16,532 nt of DNA, taken from assembly GCA_902773065.1 (NCBI GenBank), contig CACYDD010000347.1, forward strand, positions 1 to 16,532. Direction: 5' to 3'. The notes beneath the pieces are model-generated. The model had not been told where the DNA came from. It searched no databases and was given only the letters and a program-made list of their open reading frames with translations. The DNA is from an uncultured Ruminococcus sp. GTDB taxonomy: Bacteria; Bacillota; Clostridia; Oscillospirales; Acutalibacteraceae. Of this stretch, positions 15,073 to 16,532 are shown piece by piece. A program made the translations under genes and the position numbers. Every line of letters starts with the position of its first letter. Within the stretch, counting starts at the first letter, position 1.

Positions 15073-15771
15073 CGTTTCCCATTTGTAGCCGAGACCCCAG
15101 ACGGTAACGATGTATTTGGGAGAGGAGGGGTTGTCCTCGACTTTCATGCGGAGACGGCGGATGTTAACGTCAACGATTTTTTCCTCGCCTACATACTGTT
15201 CGCCCCAGACATATTTAAGGATGGCACTTCTGTCAAGTGCTGTGCCGGGGTTGGAGAAGAAATATTCCATGATCTGAAATTCCACCTGAGTCAGTTCAAT
15301 CCGCTTGCCGTTTTTCTTGAGGGAATGATTTTTCAGATTGAGGGCAAAATCGCCTGATTTGATCTCTTCTTTAAAGTTGTTTTCACTTCTCATTTCTGCG
15401 ATCGCAATACGCCTGTAAAGTGCATCCACACGGGCTACAAGCTCCATCGGGCTGAACGGCTTGGTGACATAGTCATCCGCACCGTGCATCAGTCCGGAAA
15501 CCTTGTCCATTTCCTGTGTTTTTGCCGTCAGCATGATAATGCCCAGACCGCCGTTGCGTTTTCTCAGCTCTTTGCAAACGGAAAGACCGTCCATTTCCGG
15601 CATCATGATATCAAGCACCGCAATGTCAAAATCTCCGTCCGCTTCGTCATATTTCTGTAAGGCTACCGCACCGTTTTCGGCTTCGGTGACATGATAGCCT
15701 GCTCTTTCCAGATTGATCACGACGAAATCACGGATCGCCGTTTCGTCCTCTGCTACCAATATATTTTTCAT
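15070..15771 (-). CDS. OmpR/PhoB-type response regulator
   Basis: The 233-residue regulator has a receiver domain with acidic pair Glu8/Asp9, phosphoacceptor Asp54 (VLDIMMPEMDG), Thr82 and Lys104 (KPFSP). A winged-helix DNA-binding domain follows (about 133-233; ELTQVEFQIMEYF, VDVNIRRLRMKVE, VWGLGYKW). It should bind DNA as a dimer after phosphorylation by the kinase encoded next. The frame opens at 15792, but the ATG at 15771 follows a perfect AAGGAGG and gives the canonical MKNILVAEDE. The gap to the preceding gene is 17 bases, so the three genes are probably co-transcribed. Confidence 0.96.
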   Translation of the reverse strand: MKNILVAEDETAIRDFVVINLERAGYHVTEAENGAVALQKYDEADGDFDIAVLDIMMPEMDGLSVCKELRKRNGGLGIIMLTAKTQEMDKVSGLMHGADDYVTKPFSPMELVARVDALYRRIAIAEMRSENNFKEEIKSGDFALNLKNHSLKKNGKRIELTQVEFQIMEYFFSNPGTALDRSAILKYVWGEQYVGEEKIVDVNIRRLRMKVEDNPSSPKYIVTVWGLGYKWET

Positions 15772-15788
15772 GCTATTGACCTCCTTGA

Positions 15789-16532
15789 TCATGCGATCAG
15801 TTTAATACAGCTTTCAATTTCTTTTTTCGTCAGGTTCAATGAATCCATTGCATCCGTGTGGAAGGACTGTGCCGCGATAACAGCTTCCTTTCTGTTTGTT
15901 TTCACAGTTTGCAGCATAATATAATCACTATGCTCTACCTTGTTCCACTCCGAGCGTGTAAACCTGTGGATCGTCAGCAGCTTATCCCCGAGTGAGGAAG
16001 TCTTGCTGTTCCAGATATAAAAGGTGATCATTCTGTTATCGGGATCATTCAGAGCCGTCACTTCACCGCTCCATCTGTCCGGCATAATAAAATAATATCC
16101 ATCCGTATAGTTGATGATTGTTGTCAGCTTTGTCTGCAAACTGCCGTCCTCGGTATGGAGCTGCCGCCATGAAGTCATGCTGCATACCGCGCCCGCATCA
16201 ATATCGCCCGGTGCTGCCATAGAAACCACCACCGGCACTTCGATAATGCCATCCTCATCAATATCTCTTGATGTGATCACATCTTTTCTTGTGGTGTCAT
16301 TTGCGATAGATCCGTTATCAGTAACTGTCACGAGCGGATTACAAAGCTTTTTTTCGTCGTTGTCAAAATAAATGACCTGCGTTGCCAGAACACCGCCCGA
16401 CTTTTCACCGTCAATCACGATTCCCTTTTTACCCTTATTGATTTTTCCTACAATGATATTGGAAAATGCAGTAATTTCGGAATCAAGCTCCAGTGAAAAT
16501 TTCGCGATCGGCTTTTTTTCCTGTTCGGAATA
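15789..16532 (-). CDS. Hypothetical protein with a DxDxDG loop, C-terminal part (5' end outside window)
   Basis: The frame is open to the right edge: 247 residues beginning YSEQEKKPIA are visible, and the true start lies outside. I do not recognise a family with certainty. A calcium-binding-like loop RDIDEDGIIEVPVV (Asp90, Asp92, Asp94 of the visible part) resembles FG-GAP/EF-hand loops of secreted proteins. The rest is beta-rich with many aromatic residues (YYFIMPDRWSGEV, ITFYIWNSKTSSLG). No membrane segment is visible in this part. It ends 17 bases before the response regulator, in the same run. It could be a lipoprotein linked to the two-component system, but the missing N-terminus prevents a check. 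Confidence 0.7.
   Translation of the reverse strand, partial: YSEQEKKPIAKFSLELDSEITAFSNIIVGKINKGKKGIVIDGEKSGGVLATQVIYFDNDEKKLCNPLVTVTDNGSIANDTTRKDVITSRDIDEDGIIEVPVVVSMAAPGDIDAGAVCSMTSWRQLHTEDGSLQTKLTTIINYTDGYYFIMPDRWSGEVTALNDPDNRMITFYIWNSKTSSLGDKLLTIHRFTRSEWNKVEHSDYIMLQTVKTNRKEAVIAAQSFHTDAMDSLNLTKKEIESCIKLIA

Overview
The window reads as a housekeeping stretch of a Clostridia-class Bacillota chromosome, most like Ruminococcus/Oscillospiraceae. This rests on moderate base composition, strong GGAGG ribosome sites, near-consensus sigma-A promoters and familiar neighbourhoods (rplS-lepB-rbgA-rnhB-yraN, recA-recX-rimO-pgsA, yqhQ-prmC). The assignment is made by eye, without a search. All 18 genes lie on the minus strand, so transcription runs from high to low coordinates. 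No IS element, phage gene, tRNA, rRNA or CRISPR array was seen.

Layout in transcription order: (1) 16532-11337 holds a partial protein with a DxDxDG loop, a response regulator, a sensor histidine kinase, a small secreted/membrane-anchored acidic protein, a YqhQ-type membrane protein and PrmC. Gaps are short or are 4-base ATGA overlaps. It ends in a strong hairpin terminator at 11153-11184. Between prmC and that terminator lies a compact, highly foldable stretch that looks like a small structured RNA. (2) recA has its own promoter and is followed by recX, rimO and pgsA. (3) rplS has its own promoter and a roughly 120-nt foldable leader. It is followed by a terminator and then a tight run: a degenerate signal peptidase I paralogue, lepB, rbgA, rnhB, yraN, an M19 dipeptidase, thrC and a metallophosphoesterase. 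(4) The 327-base gap at 92-418 holds a heptad-repeat palindromic element, a consensus promoter and the leader of tig, whose first 30 codons are at the left edge.

Functionally, the window joins ribosome and protein biogenesis (L19, RbgA, RimO, PrmC, signal peptidase, trigger factor), DNA maintenance (RecA, RecX, RNase HII, YraN), phospholipid synthesis (PgsA), metabolism (threonine synthase, dipeptidase) and one envelope-facing two-component system.

The observations most worth a second look are the candidate RNA at about 11153-11280, the apparently catalytically dead signal peptidase paralogue next to lepB, the 120-bp palindrome built from two inverted heptad-repeat tracts, and the tig leader, in which one strand segment can pair with either of two partners, one being the ribosome-binding site.
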